DNA of 29,493 nt from CAYFQV01 sp964654185 (GTDB lineage: Bacteria > Spirochaetota > Spirochaetia > DSM-27196 > PWMO01): contig CAZZIE010000047.1 in assembly GCA_964654185.1 (NCBI GenBank), positions 1-29,493 on the forward strand, in the 5' to 3' direction. The notes under the pieces are model-generated. The model saw only the letters and a program-made list of their open reading frames with translations, was not told the DNA's origin and did no database searches. Position 1 is the first letter of the stretch, and each line of letters begins with the position of its first letter. This document shows positions 7,843 to 17,010 of this stretch, one piece after another. Position numbers and translations under genes: made by a program.

Positions 7843-9678
7843 ATGTCTGCGCGTAAGGTATCAAAGAAGGCACTTGGAGGTGTCTCGGTGTTGCTGTGTG
7901 CGGCGTTTCTCAGCTCACCGCTCTTCGCCGCCGACCCGGTGGACTTCTCCATTGAGTGGGTGGACTCCAGCGGCTTTCCCATTACCACAATCTATTACTC
8001 CACCGTTGATGCCGAGGGAAATCCCTCGAAGGCGCTGTGGACCACCGACCGGGTGAGCGTCTGGGAGAACGGGGTGGAGCACTACAACGGCGGATTCGAG
8101 GACGGTGACCACGCCCCGGCCTATCTCTCCCTGATCATCGACTCGAGCGGGAGCATGGAGAACTCCCTTGCGGAGGTCCTCGATGCGGCCCGAAAGCTGA
8201 TTGAGCAGTTCGACTACAACGACCGGGCCGAGATTGTAGACTTTGACACGGAGGTGGTTCCGCGCCGCTCCTTCACCGACAACAAGGAGGAGATGCGGGC
8301 GGCCCTGGAACAGATCGAGGTGGGCGGGGGTACGGCCCTCTTCGACGCCGTCGCCGCGGGGTTGGACCATCTGCAGGACAAAACGGGGATGAAGACTGTC
8401 CTCGTCCTGTCCGACGGCGAGGACGAGAACAGCACGCAGTACACCTTCGAGAAGCTCCGGGCCAGGTTGCAGGACGAGGGAGTGCGGGTTTTCACCGTCG
8501 CCCTGGGCGAGGGCGTAGATACCGCGACAATGAGTACAATCGCCGCGCTCTCCGAGGGAAGCTTCTATCACGCCGAGAGTGCCGAGGATGTAGAGGGAAT
8601 CTACGAGAAGGTCATCTCCTACCTCCACTCGCTGCACCGCATGTGGTACTCCTCCTCCTTTGGACAATTCGACGGTGAGGAACGGACGTTCACGGTACGC
8701 TCCGAGGAGACCGGCACGGAGCATTCGGCACAGTACACCGCCCCGCAGGGAGAGTTCTGGTCTCACGCCCTCTTCCCGCGTATGGAAAACAGGGTGGCCC
8801 CGGTGAAGATCTCACCGGACGGCGAGTACATCTCACTGATACATTACCAGGCCCTCCTTGACACGAGCGGGCGCCGCGTGACGAGAAGAGAGTGGCGCGA
8901 GCGCTACGACGGCATGATGACCGAGCACTATGTTGCCGGATGGCTCCACCGCGACTACGGCTTTCTCGAACGCTACGATCCGGAAGAGCGGACCTACCGC
9001 CTCATTGACGATGTCAACATCGTCTCCGACAGTGCGGACGGGGACTTCCACCAGGATTGGGTCTGGCGGCCGAAGGCGATCTCGCCGAACGAACGCTACC
9101 TGGTGATGTGCGCCAACCCGAGCGACGAGTTCGCGTACGACTACTACTTCATGGTCTACGACCGCGAGGAGGAGCGGGCCCTCTGGGAACGGGGATTCGT
9201 GAACAGCGACTTCGACGAGCCGGGTCCTGCGGCCGCAGCGGACGACGGGACGGCAGCGATAGTACAGGAGCGGAATCTCTACATGGTGGAGCCGAACGGC
9301 GAGCTCCGGTTCTCCCTCGTAGCACGTGAGACCGGCAGGTACTGGGACCGCATGAACATGGATGCCGGCGGTACATACGTCTTCGGGCGTCCGACCGACA
9401 GCGCGAAGGTCTGGCTCTACTCCGGCAAGGGGGAGTTGCTTTGGGAGAAGCCGTCGGACTGCCATGAGCAGGCCGGCTTTCTGTCCGTATCACCGGATGG
9501 GGAGTACCTCGCCTACGTTGACCTGCAGGGCCCGCACGTGCTCAGGCCCGACGGGACGGTGCTCTACGAGATCGATGGGGCGCGCGATCTCTACTATGGA
9601 AACAGCATAGACATTGCGAACAACGGCGCCTTCGTCTACTCCCTGGGCAACAGGGTGTACTACCGCGAGCTCGAGTAG
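7843..9678 (+). CDS. Exported von Willebrand factor A protein with C-terminal propeller-like region
   Basis: 611 residues from the ATG at 7843, chosen over an in-frame GTG at 7825 because AGGGGG lies 6 bases upstream. A signal peptide (VSVLLCAAFLSSPLFAA) gives export. The VWA domain covers about residues 95-270 and holds all MIDAS elements: DSSGS at 100-104, the Thr of GGGTALFDAV, and the Asp of VLSDGEDE. It should therefore bind a divalent metal and probably a protein ligand. The rest carries SPDGEYISL and SPDGEYLAYVD motifs typical of WD40/TolB-like propeller blades. No membrane anchor is visible, so it is periplasmic or secreted. It stands alone, without the MoxR or Bat genes often linked to VWA proteins. 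Its ligand is unknown. Confidence 0.88.
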   Translation: MSARKVSKKALGGVSVLLCAAFLSSPLFAADPVDFSIEWVDSSGFPITTIYYSTVDAEGNPSKALWTTDRVSVWENGVEHYNGGFEDGDHAPAYLSLIIDSSGSMENSLAEVLDAARKLIEQFDYNDRAEIVDFDTEVVPRRSFTDNKEEMRAALEQIEVGGGTALFDAVAAGLDHLQDKTGMKTVLVLSDGEDENSTQYTFEKLRARLQDEGVRVFTVALGEGVDTATMSTIAALSEGSFYHAESAEDVEGIYEKVISYLHSLHRMWYSSSFGQFDGEERTFTVRSEETGTEHSAQYTAPQGEFWSHALFPRMENRVAPVKISPDGEYISLIHYQALLDTSGRRVTRREWRERYDGMMTEHYVAGWLHRDYGFLERYDPEERTYRLIDDVNIVSDSADGDFHQDWVWRPKAISPNERYLVMCANPSDEFAYDYYFMVYDREEERALWERGFVNSDFDEPGPAAAADDGTAAIVQERNLYMVEPNGELRFSLVARETGRYWDRMNMDAGGTYVFGRPTDSAKVWLYSGKGELLWEKPSDCHEQAGFLSVSPDGEYLAYVDLQGPHVLRPDGTVLYEIDGARDLYYGNSIDIANNGAFVYSLGNRVYYRELE

Positions 9679-9709
9679 GGATCTACCACACGCCACGCCG
9701 TCGCTGTGC

Positions 9710-9733
9710 GGCCGCGGGCACGGCCCTGCGGCC
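9710..9733. terminator. GC-rich hairpin between convergent genes
   Basis: GGCCGCGGGC pairs with GCCC-T-GCGGCC through a 10-base-pair stem with one bulge and a three-base loop. It lies 31 bases after the VWA stop and between the convergent VWA and acetate-transporter genes. There is no U-tract on either side, so intrinsic termination is uncertain. Confidence 0.4.
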
Positions 9734-9847
9734 ACCTCGAGGGGTTCGGCCGGGCGACCGCTCTGCGCATTGATCACTCATGCAACCAGTGCGGCTCACC
9801 GTCCCCGGTTTCCGTTTGCATCGAACCTATGTCTTCTGTCTTCTATC

Positions 9848-10417
9848 TTATGTCTTGTGTACCAGCCAGCCTCTGCCCATGGGCAGCTTCAAGCCGAAAT
9901 CGGCCAGTACGATTGCGGCCATGATGTAGAGCGCGGTCAGGGCACAGAGGATGAGGTCGAAGGTAGCAATGAGATTCCAGACCTCGCCGCCGCCGAGATG
10001 ACCCAGATCCAGGCCGATGAAGCCGATGAGCAGAGTGACGAACAGCAGCGAGTGCGCGCCGCTCACCCTGCAGGCCGCGACTGTGTAGATGATGGTCGGC
10101 ACCGTAAATGCCACGAGGAACCACCCGATATCCGCCGTCGACGGCGTCAGAATATTGAAGTGGATCCCAAGGTAGATTCCAGCCAGCGCCATCCAGAATG
10201 CACCATAGGTTGTGAATGCAGCGAAACCGAAGTTGTTGGCGCTTCCGTACTCCTTCAAACCTGCAACGAGTTGTGCGAGGCCACCAAAGAACAGGGCGGT
10301 CCAGAGCAACACGCCGGCGCCGGCCATTCCAAGGTTGTGGAACTGCAGCAACAGGGTTGTGGTTCCGAATCCCGCCAGTCCCACGACAGCGGGATTGCCG
10401 GCTTTCTGATCTGTCAT
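9848..10417 (-). CDS. satP: Acetate/succinate transporter, GPR1/FUN34/YaaH family
   Basis: 189 residues, the normal length for bacterial SatP/YaaH. The ATG at 10417 has AGAGGAG about 8 bases upstream; an in-frame upstream start at 10531 would add unrelated polar sequence. The N-terminal NPAVVGLAGFGTTTLLLQ fits the family signature near NPA-x-x-GL-x-x-F, and about six hydrophobic helices follow. The family takes up acetate and related monocarboxylates across the inner membrane. It appears to be a single-gene unit with about 170 bases of leader and no acs, ackA or pta nearby. The family assignment is firm; the substrate is inferred. Confidence 0.88.
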   Translation of the reverse strand: MTDQKAGNPAVVGLAGFGTTTLLLQFHNLGMAGAGVLLWTALFFGGLAQLVAGLKEYGSANNFGFAAFTTYGAFWMALAGIYLGIHFNILTPSTADIGWFLVAFTVPTIIYTVAACRVSGAHSLLFVTLLIGFIGLDLGHLGGGEVWNLIATFDLILCALTALYIMAAIVLADFGLKLPMGRGWLVHKT

Positions 10418-10587
10418 GTAGTACTCCTCTCTGTGGGTGTCGCGATCGAGTCCCCCTGGTACTGTGCCTCTGCCGCGGCGACTCTCGACCACGAAGATTG
10501 TGCGTCCCAAAGACAACTTGTGCAATGGCAAAAATCAGAGAAAACCGCTTCTTGGCTTCTGAACGATGATCCTGGCCTTCGCGTCCG

Positions 10588-10731
10588 CTACGTCTGCGCT
10601 CGGTCTATTGCGGCCCGGAGTTCCGCGATGTGTGCGGGGCGAATGCCGCAGCAGCCTCTCACCGCGCGGGCACCTGCTTCCAGCCATCGGGCGGCGGCAT
10701 TGGCGAACTCGTCGGGTGAGCATCCCTGAAC
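10588..10731 (-). pseudogene. C-terminal remnant of homocysteine S-methyltransferase
   Basis: The minus strand encodes GCSPDEFANAAARWLEAGAR followed by AVRGCCGIRPAHIAELRAAI and a stop. This matches the C-terminus of homocysteine S-methyltransferases (MmuM/Pfam S-methyl_trans), including the GCCG motif that supplies two of the three zinc-binding cysteines. Everything upstream is absent: beyond about 10731 the frame continues only as antisense of the ketoacyl synthase gene. The enzyme is normally over 300 residues, so this is about 50 residues of debris. It lies immediately upstream of the divergent fabF-like gene. Confidence 0.7.
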
Positions 10732-10800
10732 ACTGGTCTTGCATCGCAGTCGGTCGACAACCGATAGTAGGGGCTGAATCGCACCGCGAGGGAGGAAGGC

Positions 10801-12033
10801 ATGCGCATCGCAATCACAGGTATCGGCGTCTACTCGGCAATCGGCAACAACGTGGCGGAGTTCTGGGACGGCCTCTCCCGCGGGGTCTCCGGCGGCGGTC
10901 CGATCACGCAGTTCGACGCCTCGCAACACGCCACGCGCATCGGCGCGGAGATCAAGAACTTCGCCCCCGAGGAGTTTCTCTCCCGGAAGAGGGTTCGCCG
11001 CATGGCGCGTTTCTCCCAGCTCGTCTCCTGCGCAGCCATACAGGCGCACCGCGACTCCGGTGTCGACCTCGAGAAGCTCGACCCCTACCGGGTCGGGACG
11101 GTGATCGGCACCGCCGCGGGGGACTACGAGAACCTCGAGGAGCAGCACGCCGTGCTCCTCGAGCGCGGTCCGGGCCGCGGCAACCCGATGGCGGTGCCCC
11201 TCATCATCCCCAACATGTCCTCGGCCAACGTGAGCATCGACCTCGGGATCCAGGGCGCCAACTTCGGCGTTGCCTCCGCGTGCTCCTCCGGCGGCCACGC
11301 TCTCGCCATGGCGGGCCTCCTCCTCGAAAGCGGGCAGGCCGACGTGATCTTCGCCGGCGGCTCCGAGGCCGCGATCTCGCCGCTCACCGTGAACGCCTAC
11401 GGCTGCATGGGCGTGTTGACCTCGCGCAACGGCGACCCCGCCCACGCCTCGCGACCCTTCGACGCGGACCGCGACGGCTTTCTCATCGGGGAGGGGGCGG
11501 CGTGCATGGTCTTCGAGAGAGAGGACGATGCCAAAGCGCGGGGTGCGCGAATCTACGCTCTCCTCACCGGGGCCGGCATGACCGCCGACGCCTACAGCAT
11601 TGCCATTCCCCAACCCGAGGGGGCGGCTGCCGCCGCGGCCATCACGGCGGCCGCCCGCCAGGCGGGAGTTGCCGCCGAGGACATCGGCTACATCAACGCC
11701 CACGGCACCTCCACCGCGGCGAACGATCGCACCGAAACCCTGGCGATCAAACACGCCCTCGGCGCGGCGGCCGACCGCGTTGCAGTGAGTTCCACCAAGT
11801 CGATGATCGGCCACACCCTCGGTGCCGCCGGCGCGGTCGAGGCGGTGGCCACGGTCCTCGCCGTCCACCACGGCGTGCTCCCCCCGACCATCAACTACGA
11901 GACGCCGGACCCCGACTGCGACCTCGACTATGTGCCAAACGAGGCGCGGGAGCAGCGCGTGAAGGCGGCGGTCTCGAACTCTTTCGGCTTCGGCGGCCAG
12001 AACGTGAGCCTGCTGTTTCAACCGGTGGGGTAG
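10801..12033 (+). CDS. fabF: Beta-ketoacyl-ACP synthase II-type enzyme
   Basis: 410 residues, the usual FabF size. The ATG at 10801 follows a GGAGGAAGG ribosome site. All catalytic residues are visible: Cys161 in SACSSGGHAL, His301 in NAHGTSTAANDRTE, Lys333 and His338 in STKSMIGHTLGAAGA, and the C-terminal NSFGFGGQN. It would condense acyl-enzyme with malonyl-ACP in fatty acid or polyketide-like synthesis in the cytoplasm. No acpP, fabG, fabD or chain-length factor is adjacent, and the gene sits alone between a methyltransferase remnant and a GNAT gene. It may be an accessory copy rather than the housekeeping enzyme. The family is firm; the gene symbol is by similarity. Confidence 0.9.
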   Translation: MRIAITGIGVYSAIGNNVAEFWDGLSRGVSGGGPITQFDASQHATRIGAEIKNFAPEEFLSRKRVRRMARFSQLVSCAAIQAHRDSGVDLEKLDPYRVGTVIGTAAGDYENLEEQHAVLLERGPGRGNPMAVPLIIPNMSSANVSIDLGIQGANFGVASACSSGGHALAMAGLLLESGQADVIFAGGSEAAISPLTVNAYGCMGVLTSRNGDPAHASRPFDADRDGFLIGEGAACMVFEREDDAKARGARIYALLTGAGMTADAYSIAIPQPEGAAAAAAITAAARQAGVAAEDIGYINAHGTSTAANDRTETLAIKHALGAAADRVAVSSTKSMIGHTLGAAGAVEAVATVLAVHHGVLPPTINYETPDPDCDLDYVPNEAREQRVKAAVSNSFGFGGQNVSLLFQPVG

Positions 12034-12221
12034 GGGGGCAGCTCAAAGAGCCGATTCCGCATCTCGATCATGAGGGAGCGGGCGCCGGTGAACAGCGTGG
12101 GATGCTCCTCCTCGGTGTTCACCCTCATGGTGCGTAAGCATCGCCATCAACAACTCTCCAGGGCGAACAAGTCGCAGGTTCTCATGCGGTGCGCCACGTA
12201 AGCTGCATACCGTATCAATCT

Positions 12222-13013
12222 CTACCGAATGCCATGAGCGCTCATTTCGTAGCACCAGTATGTGCGGTCCCATTCGAATCCGACCTTGCGTGCGAGCGCG
12301 ACCGATTCCTCGTTCATGGCGTCCCAGTGACACTCGAGGGATCGATCCTTGCACTCGACAAGCATTCGTTTTGCCAGTTCGGTCGCTACGCCTCGCCGCC
12401 GGTAGCCGTCACGCGTGTCGATTTGAACTTCGACCCCGGTTGCATACACGGTATAGCAACCAACGCCGCCAATGACCTGGTCGTTCAATCGAGCAATGAA
12501 CCCGAACGCACCTGGGAACTTTGCGTCAATCGAGAGGGTATTCGCGACCAGGTCCGCCGACCAGGATTCTTTGAGGAGCGTCTTCTTGTCGCTGTCGTTG
12601 ATAGCCGAGATCTCAACGGGTACCCCGTCGATTGTGAGATTCACCGGGGAGAGGCTGACCCTNNNNNNNNNNTTGCCGATCTCTCCCGGCTGAATCGTCT
12701 TGAACGCTTCCCGCCGGTACGGCCGAATGGACACGGGTCGCATGTTTGCGATCCCATCAATCCAACACTGGGGCGGTTCGAACAGGTGTGCCTCGTCAAT
12801 TTCTGAAACGCGCTCGTATACCTCTCGATCGAAACACCCGGACAACTCGACCACGTCACCAACAATTACTGCTGCGCCGCATCGACCGATAACCGCTTCC
12901 CCAAAGATCCCGTCGGTGTACGAACGCGAGATCTGGTGTGACGGTTGCGTGAAACCGAGATTCGAGATGGTCGTAAGGTACTCATGCGCCTGGGAGGCCT
13001 GGAACGTAGTCAT
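12222..13013 (-). CDS. GNAT acetyltransferase, interrupted by an assembly gap
   Basis: About 263 residues including unknown ones. The ATG at 13013 has no strong ribosome site. The C-terminal half is a GNAT fold: GFIARLNDQVIGGVG, then VQIDTRDGYRRRGVATELAK with the acetyl-CoA-binding R-x-x-G-x-A type loop, then NEESVALARKVGFEW. The size and two-part layout resemble the PF12746 GNAT_acetyltran group. Ten Ns (12663-12672) interrupt the middle, but the frame is the same on both sides, so the gene is probably intact. The substrate is unknown. It faces the FabF gene tail to tail. Confidence 0.8.
   Translation of the reverse strand: MTTFQASQAHEYLTTISNLGFTQPSHQISRSYTDGIFGEAVIGRCGAAVIVGDVVELSGCFDREVYERVSEIDEAHLFEPPQCWIDGIANMRPVSIRPYRREAFKTIQPGEIGXXXXRVSLSPVNLTIDGVPVEISAINDSDKKTLLKESWSADLVANTLSIDAKFPGAFGFIARLNDQVIGGVGCYTVYATGVEVQIDTRDGYRRRGVATELAKRMLVECKDRSLECHWDAMNEESVALARKVGFEWDRTYWCYEMSAHGIR
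12663..12672. other. Assembly gap of ten Ns
   Basis: Ten consecutive Ns inside the GNAT gene. The real length is unknown. The open frame on both sides suggests a true size congruent to ten modulo three. Confidence 0.99.
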
Positions 13014-13189
13014 TGGTGATCGGAGCCAATACTACGATGGCCGGAATACTTTGATACACCCTCCGAAAAGAACGTTGCCGCCCCGGCGACTTCTCACTCG
13101 GATTCCGGGTTGATCGTAGACTCCGGATAGCGGCGAGCTCACGTGGCCGGTATGTGCGTCGATGGTCGTCGGTCGTATTCAGAGTTCCG

Positions 13190-15955
13190 CTACTCTGCCT
13201 CGACGTCGTACAGGACGTCGGCAACTGCACCGGTCAAGTCGACACGTGTCCAGGTGAAGCCGGCATTCGTTGAGTAGAACGCCGCCGCCGAGCCGTGACT
13301 GGCCACCCCGACGAATCGACCGCTCACCGCATCGTAGGTAATACCTGCAATGTCACGCTCCATCGCCACGCTGGTGGCCGTCCAATTCGCTCCACCGTCG
13401 CTCGAGTACATGGTGCCGCCGGTGGCGACGTTCGTCCCACCGCAGGCGACCCAGGTGGTGCCGTCGGTAGCGACGTCGTACAAGTTCCAGCCGACCACGA
13501 CGGCGCCGGCAATCCAGTCGTTGCCACCGTTATCCGAGTAGGAGGTGGTTCCGTCGGCCCCGACGCTCACCAGGTGCCCGGAAGCGTCGCTTCCTACCCC
13601 GTTCCGCCCGGTAAGGATTCCTCCGGTGCTCCAGTTCACGCCGCCGTCGGTAGAGTAGTAACCGTTCTGGGTCCAGTTGAAGTAGCCGGGGGCAACAAAG
13701 CGAGAGGTCGCTGCGTCGTAGGTGACGGCGTAGACGTACCCCGGAGGCACGGTCGTGGCAAGATTCCAGTTGATTCCGTCACCCGAGTAGATCTGGGACC
13801 CCGTGGAGCCGATGGCAACCCACGTCCCGGCACCATAGGTAACTCCGTAGAAGGCGCCACTCGGCAGTGTTCCGGGTAAGCTGGCCGGCGACCAGGTGTC
13901 ACCGTCGTCGATCGAGTAGATAACCGTCGAGCTGTCACCCACGGCCACCCACATGCCGGTACCGTTGGATGCGACGCGACGAAGCGAAATAGTCGTGCCG
14001 CTCGGCTTTGCCGTCCAGGTCATGGCTCCATCTCGAGATACGTTGACGGCGCCGCCGGATCCAACCGCCACAAGGGTGCCCGCCGTAATGACCGGAACAC
14101 CCTGGGATGCCGCAGTATTGTTGTCCACGGCGGGGTCGTCGACGGAGTCGATGACTATGATGATGTAGTATGTACCGTCTGTTGAGGGCCACGTACCGGT
14201 ATAGGCAATCAGCGAGGACGAGTCCCCCGGCAGTACCGGTGCGGTGGCGCCGCTGTCGAGAAGCGTGTCGTCAGTCGACGGTGTGGCGTCATCCGAGAGC
14301 GTTACCTCCCAGGTGACATCGGCGGAACCGGAGATCGTGCCGACGTTGGTAATCCGAAACCCGAGTCCGCTCCCGATGGACTCATCGGTTGCGCCGGTTG
14401 AAGGAAAGATCGTCTCGACAATTGAGAAGTCCGCTATCTCAATGACCTCTGCGGGTCCCGAGGCGGCGATGTTGTTGTCCTGGTAGCCGGTATCCTCATC
14501 CGTTGCCGAGATCTCGATGAATAGATAGTAGGTTCCCGGCGTTGTCGGCCACGTCCCGGTGTAGTCGATGAGAGGCGAGAGCGTTTCGCCGGCCAGTGCC
14601 GGTGTGGTCCCACTCTGCAGGACGGTATCACCGGTGTCGAGATACTCATCCTCCGAGATCAGGACCTCCCATCCGACGACCGATGAGCCAGCAACGTTGC
14701 CGAGGTTCTGCACGCGGAACTCCCCGGCGGCCTCGTACGAGACGATGCCCTCCGTGGGGAAGGTCTCTCCGGTGATTGCATAGTCCGTCACCGGGATGGC
14801 AGATACGGTAACGGGCCCCGAAACCTGCTGGTTGTTTCCCGTCTGACCATCGTCATCGGCCTGAATCGAGAGAATCAGGTAATACTCACCTGATGCGACG
14901 TTCCAGGTTCCCGTGAAATCGATCTGCGCCGTCTCGACCCCGCCTTGAAGAGGTTGCAGCACTCCCGAGCTCGCTTCGGTATCGCCGGCCTCAAGTGCTG
15001 CATCGGTAGAGATCCACAACGCCCACACGATGTCGGCAGTGCCTGCGCCGTCACCAACGTTTGTGACGGTGAAGCTTCCTGATATCGGATCGCCGACGGT
15101 CGCCGCGGTTGGAAAGGTTACCGACGTTGCATCGTAATCCACACGGGTGACGGGCTGCGCGTCGGATACAAGCTCGTCGTTGTCCGGGTTCTCGTCGTCG
15201 GCTGCTTCAATGACGATGATGATGTAGTAGGTGTCGGGAGCGGTCGGCCACGTGCCGAGGTAGTCGAATCTGGCCGAGCGGTCGCCGCCGGCGGGCGCAA
15301 CTTCAGTGCCCGAGGCGAGCACCGTGTCGTCGAGCCCCCAGTTCTGGTCATCAGAGAGGTACACGGTCCAGGACACATCTTCACTTCCGTCAAGACCGCC
15401 CACGTTGGAGATGTAGAAACTCCCCGCGAAGTCGGCACCGACGTACCCACCGGTGGGAAACCCCGGATTTGTCGGTGCGTAATCGATCATCGGCACCGGA
15501 GATATTTGAATCTCTCCGGAAACCAGTACGTTGTTGCCCGGGTCGGCATCATCTGTGGCCTGCAGCGTAACGATGAAGTAGCACGGTCCGTCCATGGTCG
15601 GCCACGTCCCGGAGAAGCCGACCGAATCGGACTGTTGGCCGGCGACGAGCCGAGCTATCACGCCCGAGGCGATCTCCGTATCGGCGCTGTCGTGGACATT
15701 GTCGACGGACAGAAAGAGACGCCAGGCAACGGCGGATCCACCGTCTCCGCCACCTCCGTTCACCACGACGAAGCTACCGGAGAACGACTCTCCGGACACT
15801 CCCGACGTCGGGAAGACGGAAGTGCCGATTGCATAATCGGGGGGAAGGGCGTCGTCACCGAACATCGAGCCGAAGAAGTTGCAGCTCGAAAGAGACGCAA
15901 CGATCACGACCGCGGCCACCAGTCCTGAGACCATCAACAACGTGACTCTCTTCAT
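13190..15955 (-). CDS. Lipoprotein with five CARDB-like repeats and a BNR/Ycf48-like propeller
   Basis: 921 residues. The ATG at 15955 has GGGGAGG about 7 bases upstream. The signal peptide ends in lipobox LSSC. Five repeats of about 115 residues follow, each starting with a DYA..FPT-type motif and containing WxxxLSxD, a TGTWPT-type motif and YYIIIxI; these resemble CARDB/Ig-like adhesion modules. From about residue 625 the sequence changes to blades such as WVAVGDSSTVIYSIDDGDTW and YSSDGGANWTA, typical of BNR/sialidase-like or Ycf48-like seven-bladed propellers. The Asp-box-like S.DGG..W pattern recurs. The protein is probably exposed on the cell surface; adhesive or substrate-binding function is inferred. 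No enzymatic residues can be assigned. Confidence 0.87.
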   Translation of the reverse strand: MKRVTLLMVSGLVAAVVIVASLSSCNFFGSMFGDDALPPDYAIGTSVFPTSGVSGESFSGSFVVVNGGGGDGGSAVAWRLFLSVDNVHDSADTEIASGVIARLVAGQQSDSVGFSGTWPTMDGPCYFIVTLQATDDADPGNNVLVSGEIQISPVPMIDYAPTNPGFPTGGYVGADFAGSFYISNVGGLDGSEDVSWTVYLSDDQNWGLDDTVLASGTEVAPAGGDRSARFDYLGTWPTAPDTYYIIIVIEAADDENPDNDELVSDAQPVTRVDYDATSVTFPTAATVGDPISGSFTVTNVGDGAGTADIVWALWISTDAALEAGDTEASSGVLQPLQGGVETAQIDFTGTWNVASGEYYLILSIQADDDGQTGNNQQVSGPVTVSAIPVTDYAITGETFPTEGIVSYEAAGEFRVQNLGNVAGSSVVGWEVLISEDEYLDTGDTVLQSGTTPALAGETLSPLIDYTGTWPTTPGTYYLFIEISATDEDTGYQDNNIAASGPAEVIEIADFSIVETIFPSTGATDESIGSGLGFRITNVGTISGSADVTWEVTLSDDATPSTDDTLLDSGATAPVLPGDSSSLIAYTGTWPSTDGTYYIIIVIDSVDDPAVDNNTAASQGVPVITAGTLVAVGSGGAVNVSRDGAMTWTAKPSGTTISLRRVASNGTGMWVAVGDSSTVIYSIDDGDTWSPASLPGTLPSGAFYGVTYGAGTWVAIGSTGSQIYSGDGINWNLATTVPPGYVYAVTYDAATSRFVAPGYFNWTQNGYYSTDGGVNWSTGGILTGRNGVGSDASGHLVSVGADGTTSYSDNGGNDWIAGAVVVGWNLYDVATDGTTWVACGGTNVATGGTMYSSDGGANWTATSVAMERDIAGITYDAVSGRFVGVASHGSAAAFYSTNAGFTWTRVDLTGAVADVLYDVEAE

Positions 15956-16259
15956 TTCCAGCCTCCCCGACGGCGTAGAAAACCGTGCCTGTCGCTAGCG
16001 TAGCCCGTCAGGCGTCACGGGGTATCACCGGATATGGGTATAATCGGGGTATGGGGCAGGCACTATGCATGCAAGCGATCCGTGGTTGCATGGCCGGGCA
16101 GGAAGCCGGAGTTCCAATTCTGGAACGGCGGTCGGTGATTTCAATCGATATAGAAATATCGACTAGACATTTTGGTTCGGCGGCGCTATCCTGTGAGGTG
16201 TGCAGCGGGAAGGGGAACTGCTGTGGTTTGAGCGTGTGATTGCTCACCTTCGCCAAACG
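15956..16259. other. Intergenic stretch without a recognisable gene
   Basis: It holds the upstream region of the CARDB lipoprotein on the minus strand. A perfect TATAAT occurs at 16039-16044 on the plus strand with no -35 partner, and a short inverted repeat, TCGATAT-AGAA-ATATCGA, lies at 16145-16162. No coding frame here shows family similarity that I recognise. Confidence 0.6.
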
Positions 16260-16640
16260 GCGGCACACATACCGGACCAGCGGACGGGGACGAATTGCCA
16301 CTACCGAATTGAGGACGTGGCCCTCAGTGCCTTCGCAATGTTCTTCTCCCAGAGTCCGTCCATGTTCCCGGCATAGCAAACAGTCCGTCGTCCTGGTGCG
16401 CAGATGGTCCAGCTAGATCTTAGGGAACGAGCAACTCATCCCAGTACGCAAGCCATTCACCGTCGATGGATGCAAGGGGCCTTGTCGCGAAGTCTTAGGC
16501 GCTGAGATCGATGATTGGAACGTCCCGCGTGATGGTCGACTGGGCACGTAGGGGAGCCGGCCCCGCGACGACAAGAACAAACACGAAAGCTTGGCATCGC
16601 AACGCATATCCCAAAACCCGCTCCACCTCCTATGCAGCAT
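16260..16640 (-). pseudogene. Decayed 5' part of a 7TMR-DISM/LuxR regulator gene
   Basis: Reading the minus strand downward from about 16600 gives a hydrophobic signal (AFVFVLVVAGPAPLRAQ), then IDLSA, a stop, DFATRPLASIDGEWLAYWDE, LLVP and another stop, then GLFAMPGTWTD. This matches the other copy at 18164-17379 (IDLRTHDFADRPTSSLSGRW, SIYWNRLLGP, GDFVMPATWND) in order and spacing. Two in-frame stops and at least one later frameshift break it. The match becomes weak below about 16350, and nothing of the membrane or HTH part remains. It is non-functional debris of the same family as the regulator at the start of the window. Confidence 0.65.
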
Positions 16641-16831
16641 TGGCTCGCGACCACGGGCATCGACCGCTACGCATGACAGACCAACCTGCTGCTACTCTGG
16701 AGAAATATGCACCACAAAGCACACATGTGCCTGAGTGGTGTAGCATCTCTTGTGTAGGAAGGGTTTGAGAAGAAAATACCGCGCATACACTCCGGGGTTG
16801 GAAAGAAAAGACCCGATAGAGATTATGGACG

Positions 16832-17010
16832 GTGGGTACGCGTTCAAAGGTTCCTGAGGTCCGGAATCTGTTAAAGCAGATTATGGCCGAGCCGGAGAGT
16901 GATGATTGAGTTGGTTCAGATGGACCTCAAGGAGAAGTGCGAGCGCATGGTCAACGAGCTACTGAAAGCCGAGCCGACGGAATTTCTCAAGCGTGCTCCC
17001 TATGAGCGCC
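16832..17010 (+). mobile_element. 5' fragment of a mutator (IS256-type) transposase gene
   Basis: One frame (16832-16909) gives KVPEVRNLLKQIMAEPESDD and a stop. A +1-shifted frame from 16902 continues with DLKEKCERMVNELLKAEPTE and FLKRAPYERQR. The second part matches the N-terminal segment of Transposase_mut (IS256 family), where a LLKAELTEFL..YER pattern precedes the RNGY motif. The match stops at about 17010, exactly where the HTH end of the neighbouring regulator pseudogene is cut. No DDE catalytic region and no terminal inverted repeats are seen. It is a dead remnant. Confidence 0.6.

Noticed and set aside
9614..10729. A 371-codon plus-strand frame across the acetate transporter
   Set aside because: It is the shadow of the SatP gene on the opposite strand; composition and lack of motifs show it is not coding.
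10588..12021. A 477-codon open frame on the minus strand opposite fabF
   Set aside because: Most of it is the antisense of a GC-rich fabF gene with complete catalytic motifs. Only its last 50 or so codons, beyond fabF, carry real family similarity and are annotated as a remnant.
12040..12150. A short minus-strand frame with MRVNTEEEHPTLFTGARS
   Set aside because: It looks protein-like but is only about 40 codons, is preceded by a stop, and I cannot match it to a family with confidence.
16039..16044. Perfect TATAAT on the plus strand
   Set aside because: There is no -35 partner and no gene downstream on that strand.
16145..16162. Inverted repeat TCGATAT-AGAA-ATATCGA
   Set aside because: Short, single, and over 180 bases from the nearest gene start; chance is a sufficient explanation.
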